From positions 1 through 43,912 of the forward strand of contig JAMONM010000036.1 of the NCBI GenBank assembly GCA_027065825.1: DNA of 43,912 nt. The letters are read 5' to 3'. The stretch comes from Campylobacterales bacterium. Its GTDB lineage: Bacteria; Campylobacterota; Campylobacteria; Campylobacterales; Nitratiruptoraceae. Positions 26,870 to 35,838 of this stretch are shown here, piece after piece (position 1 is the first letter of the stretch; each line of letters opens with the position of its first letter). A program made the position numbers and the translations under genes. The notes below the pieces were generated by a model. The model had not been told where the DNA came from, did no database searches, and saw nothing but the letters and a program-made list of their open reading frames with translations.

Positions 26870-26947
26870 CGGGGTGTAGCGCAGCCTGGTTAGCGCACTA
26901 CCTTGGGGTGGTAGAGGTCGCGGGTTCAAATCCCGCCACTCCGACCA
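26870..26947 (+). tRNA. tRNA-Pro (anticodon GGG)
   Basis: A 78-base cloverleaf: acceptor CGGGGTG/CACTCCG (one G-T pair), D-stem GCGC/GCGC, anticodon stem CTACC/GGTAG with loop TTGGGGT (GGG, then G37 as in proline tRNAs), T-stem GCGGG/CCCGC with loop TTCAAAT, and an encoded CCA. It marks the boundary between ribosomal genes and the accessory stress unit. Confidence 0.97.
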
Positions 26948-27002
26948 TTTTGTTCTACCCTCATAACGTTTGAGACTCCAAACTACCTTTTTAAAACAAA
27001 AT
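26947..27002 (+). terminator. possible terminator after tRNA-Pro
   Basis: A small stem GTTTG (26968-26972) / CAAAC (26979-26983) precedes a T5 run at 26988-26992. Outside it ATTTTGTT (26947-26954) can pair with AACAAAAT (26995-27002). It is weak as an intrinsic terminator but is the only candidate between the tRNA gene and the stress unit. Confidence 0.3.
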
Positions 27003-27020
27003 CCCTTTTTGCTACTAAAG

Positions 27021-27047
27021 TTGCTGTAAGATTTTAAAAGATATACT
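27021..27047 (+). promoter_or_regulatory. promoter of the stress gene unit (yfdX)
   Basis: TATACT at 27042-27047 with a TTGCTG at 27021-27026 (15-base spacer). Predicted start near 27054, then AAGGAGG a few bases before the yfdX ATG. Being the only clear promoter before 29868, it probably drives the first four genes. Confidence 0.45.
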
Positions 27048-27084
27048 AAACTTATCTCCATGAAAATTTATCAAGGAGGTTGAT

Positions 27085-27963
27085 ATGAAAAAACTAATGG
27101 TTTCTGCCGTTGCGGCGCTTATGCTACTATCCGGTTCCGCAATAGCCAGCGATGCCAGCAAGGCCGCCTCAAATCAGGCGCTAAGCCAGGCAAAAATAGA
27201 GGCTAAAAAACAGCAAAAAGAGGTAAAGATAATCCAAGAGGCCGTCGATGCCGTTGCCTTGACTCATCAGGTGCTGGTGGCTCTGGATAAGAAAAAAGAG
27301 GAGGAGGCTCTAAAAAAGCTGGAAAAAGCGATAGGAAAGTTGGAAGTTGTTATGGCCGCCCCTAACGCTCCGGCGCTAATTCCAATCGATACCTCGGTAG
27401 AAGTGGTAGAGTTTCCTGGCAGCGTAAAGGATATAGAGATAGCTCTAATTACAGTAAAAGCTCTGCTTAAAGAGAACAAGATCCAAGAGGCAAGAAAACT
27501 GTTAGATACGCTAAGAAGCGAAATAGTTATCAAAACGGTGAATCTGCCTTTGGCTTCATATCCTGCGGCGTTGAAACTGGCGGCCAAATTTCTGCACGAA
27601 AACAGAATAGATGAGGCGAAAAACATTTTGAACCAAGCTCTATCTACGTTCGTGGAGGTGGACATAGTCACTCCGATTCCTCTGCTCAAAGCCCAGTTCC
27701 TCGTAGAAGAGGCCAAAAGGATAGCCAAAAAAGAGAAAAAGAAGGCTCTAGATTACCTAAAAGAGGCGAAATCTGAACTGAAAAAGGCCGAGTATCTCGG
27801 ATATACCAGCGAATCTGACACTACGTACGAATCTTTGAAAGAGGCGATCGAGAAAATAGAAAAAGAGGTCAAAGGTAAAAACAGCGCGGAAAAACTCTTT
27901 GATGAACTGATTCAAAAACTCAAAGAGTTCAAAGAGAAAGCGATCAAAAGATTTAGCAAATAA
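27085..27963 (+). CDS. exported YfdX-family protein
   Basis: 292 residues. A signal peptide (MKKLMVSAVAALMLLSGSAIA) ends near 21, so it acts in the periplasm. The mature part is alpha-helical, Lys/Glu-rich and resembles YfdX: VAALTHQ-type helix, a P-x-D hinge (APALIPIDTSVEVVEFPGS), then helical pairs like NKIQEARKLLDTL and NRIDEAKNILNQAL that look TPR-like. YfdX in enterobacteria is induced by EvgA and tied to acid and drug tolerance; the biochemical role is not known. It leads a tight unit with DUF1931, HdeD and Prx genes (gaps of 9-12 bases). Confidence 0.8.
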   Translation: MKKLMVSAVAALMLLSGSAIASDASKAASNQALSQAKIEAKKQQKEVKIIQEAVDAVALTHQVLVALDKKKEEEALKKLEKAIGKLEVVMAAPNAPALIPIDTSVEVVEFPGSVKDIEIALITVKALLKENKIQEARKLLDTLRSEIVIKTVNLPLASYPAALKLAAKFLHENRIDEAKNILNQALSTFVEVDIVTPIPLLKAQFLVEEAKRIAKKEKKKALDYLKEAKSELKKAEYLGYTSESDTTYESLKEAIEKIEKEVKGKNSAEKLFDELIQKLKEFKEKAIKRFSK

Positions 27964-27974
27964 AAGGAGAGATT

Positions 27975-28421
27975 ATGGCTGTAATGGGTTTTCACCATCT
28001 TGAGGAGCTTTTTAGAAGATCCGCCGGTCTCGATATAAAAAAAGGACACGCCAAAGAGATAACGGACATCGTAGAGCAAAAGCTCTACGATATTCTCTTG
28101 ATGGGACAAAAAAGCGCTAAATACAACGGCAGGGACGTAATATGGAAAAGCGATCTGCCGATCACCAAGGGAATGGAGGAGAGTATAGCCCGATTCAAAA
28201 AACTCGAGCAAGATCTTCCGGTAAAGGATATTCTCGAAAGACTGGCCACATACCCGCCTCTTATCGAACTGGAGGTTGAGCTGGAAGAGTCGCTACCCGA
28301 GATCGTGGGAGGATTGACGCTGGTTTTGGCCAACATAATAAAAGAGGCGGATCAAAACAGCAGAACCGTAAATCACGAATCGATAGAGAGAGCCCACAAA
28401 ATTATGAATCTGACCATGTAA
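27975..28421 (+). CDS. DUF1931 double-histone-fold protein
   Basis: 148 residues. MAVMGFHHLEELFRRSAGLDI, split as in the family, then GRDVIWKSDLPITKGMEESI and a second half ending ESLPEIVGGLTLVLANI match DUF1931, known from Aquifex (aq_328) and Thermus structures as two histone folds in one chain. The first fold spans about 5-70 and the second about 80-145. Such pseudodimers resemble archaeal histones, but whether they wrap DNA is not settled. A strong AAAGGAGAG site precedes the ATG. Its place between YfdX and HdeD suggests a role under stress; that is inference. Confidence 0.85.
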   Translation: MAVMGFHHLEELFRRSAGLDIKKGHAKEITDIVEQKLYDILLMGQKSAKYNGRDVIWKSDLPITKGMEESIARFKKLEQDLPVKDILERLATYPPLIELEVELEESLPEIVGGLTLVLANIIKEADQNSRTVNHESIERAHKIMNLTM

Positions 28422-28430
28422 GGATCGGCA

Positions 28431-28979
28431 ATGTTGAACTATCCCAAAAACAGCGATTTTCTAAAGGAGTTTAGCAAAAACTCCAAAATCGCCGGAGTTA
28501 TCTTTTTGATACTCGGTTTGGCCGGAATACTCTTTCCGGCGCTGATGTCGGTGGCGACCGCCTATTTGGTGGCGTGGCTGTTGGTACTGAGCGCCTTTAT
28601 GGCCGCTTTTCACACATACAGGACCGACAAAAAGGATTGGCTAGGCTGGCTGAAGGCTTTTGTCTTCGGTATTACCGGAATCTTGATAGCTATAAATCCG
28701 ATTCCGGGAGTGGCGGCACTGGGAATCATACTGTCGATATTCTTTTTTATGGACGGTTTCGGTTCCATAGCGCTCGCATTTGAGATAAAACCGCAAAAGT
28801 GGTGGTGGCTTTCCCTGTTAAACGGAATCCTCTCTATCGTCTTGGCTATTATAGTTTTGGCCGGTTGGCCGTTTAGCTCCCTATGGATCGTCGGCTTTTT
28901 CGTCGGTATCAGCCTCTTTTTCGACGGCGTTGTACTGCTGAGTCTGGCCAGCTACGCCAATAAAATGGATAAAGAGTAA
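28431..28979 (+). CDS. HdeD-family (DUF308) membrane protein
   Basis: 182 residues with six hydrophobic helices in three pairs, typical of HdeD: helices start near 20, 43, 73, 95, 122 and 146. GIFFP-like (LAGILFPALM), NPIPGVAALGIILSIFF and LAGWPFSSLWIVGFFVGISL are the repeated HdeD motifs. In E. coli HdeD belongs to the acid fitness island and protects at high cell density; the mechanism is unknown. Preceded by AAGGAT and co-transcribed with its neighbours. Confidence 0.88.
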   Translation: MLNYPKNSDFLKEFSKNSKIAGVIFLILGLAGILFPALMSVATAYLVAWLLVLSAFMAAFHTYRTDKKDWLGWLKAFVFGITGILIAINPIPGVAALGIILSIFFFMDGFGSIALAFEIKPQKWWWLSLLNGILSIVLAIIVLAGWPFSSLWIVGFFVGISLFFDGVVLLSLASYANKMDKE

Positions 28980-28991
28980 AAGGAGGCAAAA

Positions 28992-29804
28992 ATGGGAGTC
29001 GCAGAAGATCTTAAAAAAAGAATCGACGAGATAGTGGATTCCAACAAAGATATGGCAAAAAAATTGGTCAATCTTTTCGAGGAACAAATAGAAGAGCTAA
29101 CCCGCAGACTGGGACCTAAAAAAAATGAGGATATTTTAGCCTCTTTGTTTGCCGGATGCGCGAAGGAGAGAGGAAAAATGCCGATGCTGGGAGAGGTTTT
29201 TCCGAAAATAGAGACGCAAACCACTCACGGGCCAATCTCGATTCCTGAGGATTTAAAGGGGAAATGGAGCGTTCTTTTTAGCCATCCGGCCGACTTTACG
29301 CCGGTATGCACCACCGAATTTGTAGCATTTCAAAAGAGAAAAGAGGAGTTTGACAGATTAAATACCCGCCTAATAGGACTGTCGATCGATCAGGTATTTT
29401 CCCATATCAAATGGATAGAGTGGATAAAGGAGAAACTCGATATCGAGATAGAGTTTCCTATCGTAGCCGCCACCGACACCATAGCGGCCGAACTCGGGAT
29501 GGTGCATCCAAAAAAGGGCACGAATACTGTAAGAGCCGTATTCATTCTGGATCCCGAAGCGGTAGTACGGACCATACTCTACTATCCGCAAGAAATCGGT
29601 CGTAATATCGACGAGATACTAAGAGCTTTAAAAGCTTTGCAAAAGAGCGACGAGGAGGGGGTAGCCACGCCTGCCAACTGGCCCAAAAACGAACTGATAG
29701 GCGATAGGGTAATCGTACCGCCTGCCGCCGATATCAAAACCGCCGACGAAAGAGTTAAAAAATATGAGTGTTTCGATTGGTGGTTTTGCCATAAAGAGGG
29801 GTGA
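28992..29804 (+). CDS. archaeal-type Prx6 peroxiredoxin with N-terminal extension
   Basis: Thiol peroxidase reducing H2O2 and organic peroxides. The peroxidatic cysteine is C106 in FTPVCTTEF, and FDWWFCH at the C-terminus gives C260 and C266, matching the two extra cysteines of archaeal Prx6 enzymes such as the Aeropyrum one. The Prx domain begins near residue 63. The first 62 residues are two amphipathic helices plus a lone C56 ([10 protein letters not shown]), which the family normally lacks. An internal ATG at 29178, with AAGGAG nine bases before it, would yield an ordinary 208-residue enzyme. AAAGGAGG precedes the main start. Confidence 0.9.
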   Translation: MGVAEDLKKRIDEIVDSNKDMAKKLVNLFEEQIEELTRRLGPKKNEDILASLFAGCAKERGKMPMLGEVFPKIETQTTHGPISIPEDLKGKWSVLFSHPADFTPVCTTEFVAFQKRKEEFDRLNTRLIGLSIDQVFSHIKWIEWIKEKLDIEIEFPIVAATDTIAAELGMVHPKKGTNTVRAVFILDPEAVVRTILYYPQEIGRNIDEILRALKALQKSDEEGVATPANWPKNELIGDRVIVPPAADIKTADERVKKYECFDWWFCHKEG

Positions 29805-29816
29805 TTTCCCCTCTTT
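29793..29816 (+). terminator. hairpin spanning the peroxiredoxin stop codon
   Basis: AAAGAGGGG (29793-29801) pairs perfectly with CCCCTCTTT (29808-29816); the loop TGATTT contains the stop codon. A T4 tract ends the stem. It may be a partial intrinsic terminator or protect the 3' end of the upstream mRNA. Confidence 0.5.
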
Positions 29817-29850
29817 TAGTTCAGAGCGGAGAGCCGCTTTGAGCTAAAAG
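29813..29850 (+). promoter_or_regulatory. 17-bp hairpin between peroxiredoxin and DUF505-like genes
   Basis: 29813-29829 pairs with 29834-29850 over 17 positions with two G-U pairs and the loop AGAG. The G-U pairs favour the plus-strand transcript, as expected if selection acts on RNA. No T-run follows, so it is not a standard terminator. It shares four bases with the preceding hairpin, and AAGGAGG for the next gene follows directly. Likely role: processing or stability control separating the four upstream genes from the last one. Confidence 0.55.
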
Positions 29851-29867
29851 ATAAAAAAGGAGGATCA

Positions 29868-31712
29868 ATGCTGATAAAAAAAGAGGAAGCTAAGATATTG
29901 ACTCATCTTTTAAACCGAAAAGATGAGACCGTAGATGTAAAAACTCTAAACGATAAAGGAGTCGAAATATTAAATCTGGGAGGACTCGTTCATTTTCCAA
30001 CCCCTTCGAAAATAGCACTCACATACGGTGGAGAGATGGTAGCCAAAATAGTCGATACCCTCTCTAATCGAATCGATCTGGAAAAGAAAAAAGAGGGTTT
30101 CAAACTAATAGGCAGCGAAACCGTAGCGATGATAGACTCCGCCGTCAAAGGAGGTTTTAAAGCCTCAAATTCCAGCGAAAATCATCTAAAAGAGCGGGGT
30201 CTGATAAACGAAAAAGGCGAGCTTACCCAAGAGGCCCTAGAGCTCTATGAAGCCTATAAAATATTGCGCCCCGAACTGGTTATAGACGCCAAATTCGCGG
30301 ATTTTCTGAGACACTCTCCTACCGGTCCCACAAACTCTCACTATCTTCCGGACGAGGAGAATCTAAAAGATATGGCCGAAGCCATGAGACTGATAGCCTA
30401 TAGCGTTCCCGACGGAGAGTATTACGCTTTTACGAGACTCGGCAAATGCGTAAAGGAGACCCTATCGCTCGGAATTTTCGCTCAAGAGGGCACCGTTATG
30501 GATATAGCCATCTTAAAAGAGATCGCGAATCTGGCAGATAGCGACGAGATAGAGACGGAGACGGCGGCAAAGCTGGAAGAGCTGGGATACGTAACCGCTC
30601 AAAACGAACTCTCCGCCGCCGGGGAAAAGGCTTTGGAGGTCTACAGAGTCTACAAGGATATGGAAGAAGCTCCTCTAAAGAGCTTTGCGATCGAAATAGA
30701 GGAGATAGAGACGCTAAAAGCGATCAAAAACATTCTCGAAGAGAAATTTCAAAACAACCCGGAGGAGTCTCCAACTTTCGAGGAGATCAAAAAAGAGCTC
30801 GTAGATAGAAAAGTGGCCCAATATAAAAAAGTTTTGCAAAAATATGGCAAACGTCTTGAGACCATGCCTAAAAAGAAAAGAGAGATCGCTCAAAAGTTTG
30901 CCGATACCAAAGATTACCAAAAGTGGTTCGAAGATAGTTTCGACCTCAGAGAGTATCTATACTCTCTCGAAGCTTTCGGCTTAATTACGGAAAGCGTGGA
31001 TAAAAAAGGCAGACCCGTATATCTTTTGACAAATAGAGGTCAAAGGGTTTTGCAAGATCAAAAGGACGAAAGAGCTATACACTCATGGAGCGTCAAAACC
31101 TTGACGATATCGGACAAATATATCAGCTCTCCAAAAAGAGAATGGGTGGAAGAGGCTCGAAAAGAGCGACTGCTCGGCACTTTCGAAGCGACCGTTTCCG
31201 GAGCCTTCTACGAAGAGCTGGCCAAAGCCGAAAAACTGCCCTTTATAACAAAATACGAGATGGAGATTTTCAAAAAAATTCCGCATAGCGGAGCGCAGAT
31301 AGAAGAGTTGCTCCAAGAGGAGGACTCCGCAAAAACTCTCGAGGCTCTGGACAAACTGGAAGCGAAAGGCTTCGTAGAGATTCTGCCTGATGGACATATC
31401 GTAGAGACGGAATACGGTAAAATGATGGACGACGCAATGAGCGGGGTTCCGAGCGGATTCGGGGCTCCGGTAAATCCTATAATCTACAGGGTGGTAAAGG
31501 CGATCGCCCAAACAGGCACTCTCTACGTAAAAGAGAAAAAAGTCAGAATTTTGCCCAAAAACATCGCCCAAGCCATCAAAAAAAGCGGCCTTAGCAAAGA
31601 TGCTTTCGAAAAAGCGTATACGGCCGCCAAAGAGGCGGGATATCTCGGTAAGAACAGCGTCAACGAAGCTGGACTTAAAATGTTAAAGGCGGTAGAGTCT
31701 CTAAATTCGTAA
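29868..31712 (+). CDS. DUF505-like protein with repeated winged-helix-type segments
   Basis: 614 residues, no signal peptide or membrane helix, so cytosolic. From memory it resembles DUF505/COG1542, described in archaea and Aquificae without known function. A pattern 'helix, G-[YLF]-[IV], short strand, G..L helix' recurs near residues 107-127 ([17 protein letters not shown]), 235-257 ([21 protein letters not shown]), 366-395 ([16 protein letters not shown]), 495-518 and 585-607, spaced ~90-130 residues. This looks like serial winged-helix domains, suggesting nucleic-acid or protein binding. Residues 280-350 are a charged helical linker. It ends one base before the convergent sufT stop. Confidence 0.65.
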   Translation: MLIKKEEAKILTHLLNRKDETVDVKTLNDKGVEILNLGGLVHFPTPSKIALTYGGEMVAKIVDTLSNRIDLEKKKEGFKLIGSETVAMIDSAVKGGFKASNSSENHLKERGLINEKGELTQEALELYEAYKILRPELVIDAKFADFLRHSPTGPTNSHYLPDEENLKDMAEAMRLIAYSVPDGEYYAFTRLGKCVKETLSLGIFAQEGTVMDIAILKEIANLADSDEIETETAAKLEELGYVTAQNELSAAGEKALEVYRVYKDMEEAPLKSFAIEIEEIETLKAIKNILEEKFQNNPEESPTFEEIKKELVDRKVAQYKKVLQKYGKRLETMPKKKREIAQKFADTKDYQKWFEDSFDLREYLYSLEAFGLITESVDKKGRPVYLLTNRGQRVLQDQKDERAIHSWSVKTLTISDKYISSPKREWVEEARKERLLGTFEATVSGAFYEELAKAEKLPFITKYEMEIFKKIPHSGAQIEELLQEEDSAKTLEALDKLEAKGFVEILPDGHIVETEYGKMMDDAMSGVPSGFGAPVNPIIYRVVKAIAQTGTLYVKEKKVRILPKNIAQAIKKSGLSKDAFEKAYTAAKEAGYLGKNSVNEAGLKMLKAVESLNS

Positions 31713-31713
31713 A

Positions 31714-32028
31714 CTACAAAATTCCCAGCTGCAGTTTTGCTTCGTCGCTCATCTTCGATCTGTCCCACGGCGGATCGAAGACGAGCTCAACTTTCAGATC
31801 CTCGAGCTCCTCTATAGAGTTTTTAATATTTTCCACCAGTTTAACTATCGATTCGGCGGCCGGACAAAAAGCGCTGGTGAGAGTCATTACGATTTTGCAC
31901 TCGTACCCCTTTTTTGCCTTATTGCAGGATATATCGTATATTAGACCCAAATCGTAAATATTTACCGGAATCTCCGGATCGTAGATCTTTTTGAGCTCCC
32001 GTACTATCTTCTCTTTGATATCTCTCAT
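31714..32028 (-). CDS. sufT: SufT-type DUF59 (MIP18) iron-sulfur assembly factor
   Basis: 104 residues with DPEIPVNIYDLGLIYD and the reactive-cysteine segment TSAFCPAAES (C55), the hallmarks of DUF59. Such proteins help load or transfer Fe-S clusters to client enzymes. The ATG at 32028 is chosen over one 18 bases upstream because it forms an ATGA overlap with the sufE stop and has GAGGAGG before it. Last gene of the suf operon. Confidence 0.88.
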   Translation of the reverse strand: MRDIKEKIVRELKKIYDPEIPVNIYDLGLIYDISCNKAKKGYECKIVMTLTSAFCPAAESIVKLVENIKNSIEELEDLKVELVFDPPWDRSKMSDEAKLQLGIL

Positions 32029-32456
32029 CGCCCCTCCTCGCGACACTTTTTCGCAAAGGAGTAGATTCTGTTTAAAAAAGCCTCCATTCCCTGCAGTCTC
32101 GTAGGACTCAAAATTTTGTCGAATCCCAAGGAGTAAAGCTTATTGGGATCGAAACTGAGAATCTCTTCGGGGGTTCTATCGTTGAAAATTTTTAGCAACA
32201 GGGGTATCATTCCTTTGGCCATCGAAGAGCTTCCTTCAACCCTAAATCTAACCCTGCCGTCTTTGCACTCCTCTACCATCCAAGCCTCCGAAGCGCACCC
32301 TTTTATTCTGGTTTTCTCGTTTTTCTCCTCCTCTTTTAGTCGCATATCATTTCTGCGTCCTTGATCTAAAATATACTCTATAATCGCATCGGGATCCTGC
32401 AACAGTTCAAAATCTGATCGTATCTCTTCCAACGCCTCGTCCATGCTCTTTCTCAT
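32025..32456 (-). CDS. sufE: cysteine desulfuration protein SufE
   Basis: 143 residues. It accepts persulfide sulfur from a cysteine desulfurase on C54 (IKGCASEAWM, the SufE active loop) and passes it to SufBCD. LQDPDAIIEYILDQGR and SPTRLQGMEAFLNRI also fit. No sufS-type desulfurase lies in the operon, so SufE must work with one encoded elsewhere. GGAG is 6 bases before the ATG. Confidence 0.92.
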   Translation of the reverse strand: MRKSMDEALEEIRSDFELLQDPDAIIEYILDQGRRNDMRLKEEEKNEKTRIKGCASEAWMVEECKDGRVRFRVEGSSSMAKGMIPLLLKIFNDRTPEEILSFDPNKLYSLGFDKILSPTRLQGMEAFLNRIYSFAKKCREEGR

Positions 32457-32470
32457 CGCGATCTCCTTTG

Positions 32471-33631
32471 TTATTCCGTGGCGAAAAGCCTCTCAAAAGC
32501 GACACCGATCTCCTCGATACACTCTTTAGGGGCTTCCTGTATCAGTTCGTTTACGAAGCCGGTTATGATCAACTTCTTGGCCTTTAGCTCCTCTATTCCC
32601 CTGCTACGGATATAAAAAAGTTCTTGCGGATCTATCTGTCCCGTAGTCGAGCCGTGAGAGGCCTCCAGTTCGTCTATGTAGATCTCCAGTTGAGGCTTTG
32701 CGACCATATAGGCCCCGTCGTTTAGCAAAACGGTCCTGTTCTCCTGATGCACCGAAGCCCCCTCGGCATCTTTTTCGACTCTAACCAGAGCGTCGAATAC
32801 GGCCTGAGCCTTATCTTTGAGTACGTGTCTGGACTTTTGGCGTGTAGCGGCATCGCTCTTTTTGTGAACAATTTTAGTTATATTGGCTACCGAAGCCCTC
32901 TCCATAGCGAAAACCAGATGAGAAGCCTCACAACGACTACTCTTTTCCAGTTCGATCAAAGCTATATTAGCCACAGTCCCGCTACCCAAAGCGTAGCTCC
33001 TATATCCCGTAAAACTCTCTTTGTCGGCTCTGATATAGTGAGAGCCGACAAAAACGGCTCCTTCGCTTTTTGGTTCGCTTATAGTTACAAACTCCAACGA
33101 ACCCTCTTGTATATCCACATCCCATCCAAACAGTATCAGCGAACCCGATCCTTTCTCTCCTTCGAATCTCTCCTTTATCAAAACTTTCGCGCCGCTTTTT
33201 ATCCTCAAAGAGATCCTATACGCTCCCAGCGCCCCTTTGAGGGTATTTACATGCGAAACCTCCAACGTAACGTCCCTATCTATCTCCAAAGATACTCTTT
33301 CGCAAGATAGAAGATGAGAGAGCGGATAAACGGGATCGAAATGCTCTTGCGCTGAGAATCCGGATCGGGATATGAACTCCTTAGGAGCTTCTTTTAAATA
33401 TCCGTTTTCAAATACGAGCCTATTGGAATTTTCGGCCGATCGGGAACTTTTTTTGTCTATTAGATAGTAATTTTTGGACAAAAGATACTCCATATCGAAA
33501 TATCTGTAGTGCTCTACCTCCTTCGACGGCATTTTGAGGCTCTTTAGCATATCGACGAATTTTTCCTCTTTCGCGCCGCAAAAATCTCCCAGAGTCCCAG
33601 GATCGCTTTTTAGCAGCTCTATCTCTCTCAT
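32471..33631 (-). CDS. sufD: Fe-S cluster scaffold protein SufD
   Basis: 386 residues. The C-terminal beta-helix carries KPQLEIYIDELEASHGSTTGQ and ELFYIRSRGI, the SufBD signatures, including the His of SHG. The N-terminal part (1-110) is divergent, as usual for SufD. It forms the SufBC2D complex and helps iron entry. It overlaps sufC by 4 bases. Confidence 0.92.
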   Translation of the reverse strand: MREIELLKSDPGTLGDFCGAKEEKFVDMLKSLKMPSKEVEHYRYFDMEYLLSKNYYLIDKKSSRSAENSNRLVFENGYLKEAPKEFISRSGFSAQEHFDPVYPLSHLLSCERVSLEIDRDVTLEVSHVNTLKGALGAYRISLRIKSGAKVLIKERFEGEKGSGSLILFGWDVDIQEGSLEFVTISEPKSEGAVFVGSHYIRADKESFTGYRSYALGSGTVANIALIELEKSSRCEASHLVFAMERASVANITKIVHKKSDAATRQKSRHVLKDKAQAVFDALVRVEKDAEGASVHQENRTVLLNDGAYMVAKPQLEIYIDELEASHGSTTGQIDPQELFYIRSRGIEELKAKKLIITGFVNELIQEAPKECIEEIGVAFERLFATE

Positions 33632-34374
33632 AATCGCTCTCCGATCTCCGAATAGCCGCGCTCTTCTATATCCTTTACTATGGAGTAGTCGCCGGTTTTG
33701 GTAACACGTCCATCTTTTAGAATATGAACGTAATCCGGTTTTACGTATTCCAAAATCCTGGAATAGTGCGTAATTATCAAAAAGCTCCTGTCGGCGTTTC
33801 TTAATCTGTTTATTCCTTGGCTGACCGCTTTTAGGGCGTCTATATCCAAACCGGAATCTATTTCGTCCAAGATTATGAAATCGGGTTTTAGTATCAGCAT
33901 CTGCAAAATCTCGTTCCGCTTCTTTTCCCCGCCGCTAAATCCAACGTTCAGGCTTCTGTTTAGCATTTTCGGATCCATCCCCAAGATCTCGCAATACTCC
34001 CTGGCCATTCTGAGAAAATCGGCAGGATTTAACGGCTCTTTACCCTCAAACTCCATTTTGGCGTTTAGCGCCTCCCTCAAAAAATAGGCGTTTGTAACCC
34101 CTGGAACCTCAACGGGGTTTTGAAAACTCATAAAAATCCCTTTTAAAGCTCTTAGCTCCGGTTCCATCTTTGTAATGGACTCTCCCTTGTAGAGAATATC
34201 GCCTCCGGTAATCTCGACCTCGTAATGGCCCGTTATAGCCTTGGAGAGTGTGGACTTTCCGGCACCGTTTGGTCCCATTATCGCGTGAACTTTTCCCTTT
34301 TTTATCTCCAGATCCAACCCCTTTAGTATCTCCTTGCCGCCTATGGCGGCTTTTAAACTCTCTATCTTTATCAT
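33628..34374 (-). CDS. sufC: Fe-S assembly ATPase SufC
   Basis: 248-residue ABC-type ATPase. Walker [10 protein letters not shown] (34-42), signature [14 protein letters not shown], Walker [13 protein letters not shown]. Unlike transporters it has no membrane partner and powers the SufBC2D scaffold. It overlaps sufB and sufD by 4 bases each. Confidence 0.96.
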   Translation of the reverse strand: MIKIESLKAAIGGKEILKGLDLEIKKGKVHAIMGPNGAGKSTLSKAITGHYEVEITGGDILYKGESITKMEPELRALKGIFMSFQNPVEVPGVTNAYFLREALNAKMEFEGKEPLNPADFLRMAREYCEILGMDPKMLNRSLNVGFSGGEKKRNEILQMLILKPDFIILDEIDSGLDIDALKAVSQGINRLRNADRSFLIITHYSRILEYVKPDYVHILKDGRVTKTGDYSIVKDIEERGYSEIGERL

Positions 34375-35810
34375 CCTACGCTTCCTTCGAGTGTTAAATT
34401 TAGCAGATCTTTCGCTTCGGCGGCAAACTCCATAGGCAAATTAGAAAGAACCTCCTTGCAAAAACCGTGAACGATCATACTGACGGCATCCTCCTCCTTT
34501 AGCCCTCGTTGCCTCAGATAAAATAGCTGTTCGTCGCTTATTTTGGAGGTGGTGGCTTCGTGTTCTATCGTAGCCGAGGCGTTTTTGCTCTCTAAATAGG
34601 GAAAGGTGTGCGCTCCGCATTTATCGCCTATCAACAGAGAATCGCATTCGCTGTAGTTTCTCGCCCCGGAGGCGCTAGCGTGGATTTTGACCTGCCCTCT
34701 GTAGCTGTTTTGTCCTCTCATCGCCGAAATTCCCTTGGATATTATCGTCGAGGAGCTGTTTTTCCCTATATGGATCATTTTCGTACCGGTGTCGGCCTGC
34801 TGGGCTCTTGTAGTAATGGCCACGGAATAGAACTCTCCCACCGACTCATCCCCTTTTAGTATACAGCTGGGATACTTCCACGTAATTGCCGAGCCGGTCT
34901 CCACCTGAGTCCACGAAATTTTGGATCTCTCTCCGGCGCAAAGGCCTCTTTTCGTTACGAAGTTGTATATTCCGCCCACCCCTTTTTCGTCTCCGGGATA
35001 CCAATTTTGGATAGTGGAATATTTGATATGGGCATCTTTGAGCGCGATCAGCTCCACTACAGCGGCGTGGAGCTGATTCTCGTCTCTCATAGGGGCCGAA
35101 CAACCCTCGTTGTAGCTCACGTAACTACCTTCGTCGGCGATGATCAGAGTTCTTTCGAACTGTCCCGTATTTTGAGCGTTTATCCTAAAATAGGTGGATA
35201 GTTCCAAAGGGCATTTGACCCCTTTTGGAACGTAGACGAACGTACCGTCGGTAAAGACGGCCGAATTTAGAGCCGCAAAAAAGTTGTCGCTCATAGGCAC
35301 TACGCTGAACATATATTTTTGTACCAAATCGGGATAGTCTCTAATCGCTTCGGAAATGGAGCAAAATATTATTCCGACCTCTTTTAATTTCTCCTTGAAG
35401 GTGGTGGCGACGCTGACCGAATCGAATACGGCGTCCACCGCAACTCCTGCCAACTGTTTTTGCTCCTCCAGAGGTATTCCCAGCTTTTCGTAAGCCCTTA
35501 AAATTTCAGGATCCACCTCCTCGAGAGTTTTCGGCCTCTTTTTCGGCGCCGCATAATAGCTGATCGACTGATAGTCGATAGGGTCGTACTTGATGTGGGC
35601 CCAATGCGGCTCTTTCATCTTTTTCCAGATTTTGTAGGCTTGTAATCTTTTTTTCAACATCCATTCCGGCTCGTTCTTCTTTTTAGAAAGATAGACGATT
35701 ATCTCCTCATTCAGACCCGCTGGCGCCTTCTCTTCCTCTATATCTACGCTAAATCCGAGATCGTAATCTTGAGTAACGGCTTTTTCGATTTTTTTTCTCT
35801 CGTCGCTCAC
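34371..35810 (-). CDS. sufB: Fe-S cluster scaffold protein SufB
   Basis: 479 residues, the main scaffold on which Fe-S clusters are built. [48 protein letters not shown] and [22 protein letters not shown] are strong SufB signatures. The start is GTG at 35810 with AAAGGAG upstream. First gene of sufBCDE-sufT. Campylobacterota pathogens mostly use NIF-type genes, so a full SUF set is a marker of the free-living branch. Confidence 0.96.
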   Translation of the reverse strand: MSDERKKIEKAVTQDYDLGFSVDIEEEKAPAGLNEEIIVYLSKKKNEPEWMLKKRLQAYKIWKKMKEPHWAHIKYDPIDYQSISYYAAPKKRPKTLEEVDPEILRAYEKLGIPLEEQKQLAGVAVDAVFDSVSVATTFKEKLKEVGIIFCSISEAIRDYPDLVQKYMFSVVPMSDNFFAALNSAVFTDGTFVYVPKGVKCPLELSTYFRINAQNTGQFERTLIIADEGSYVSYNEGCSAPMRDENQLHAAVVELIALKDAHIKYSTIQNWYPGDEKGVGGIYNFVTKRGLCAGERSKISWTQVETGSAITWKYPSCILKGDESVGEFYSVAITTRAQQADTGTKMIHIGKNSSSTIISKGISAMRGQNSYRGQVKIHASASGARNYSECDSLLIGDKCGAHTFPYLESKNASATIEHEATTSKISDEQLFYLRQRGLKEEDAVSMIVHGFCKEVLSNLPMEFAAEAKDLLNLTLEGSVG

Positions 35811-35838
35811 GTGGACTCCTTTTGCCCTTGTTAAAACT

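Noticed and set aside
26870-31712. Genomic island integrated at tRNA-Pro
   Set aside because: I found no direct repeat of the tRNA 3' end, no integrase and no change in base usage; adjacency alone is not enough.
32747-33310. 187-residue open frame on the plus strand
   Set aside because: Antisense to sufD; no ribosome site or family.
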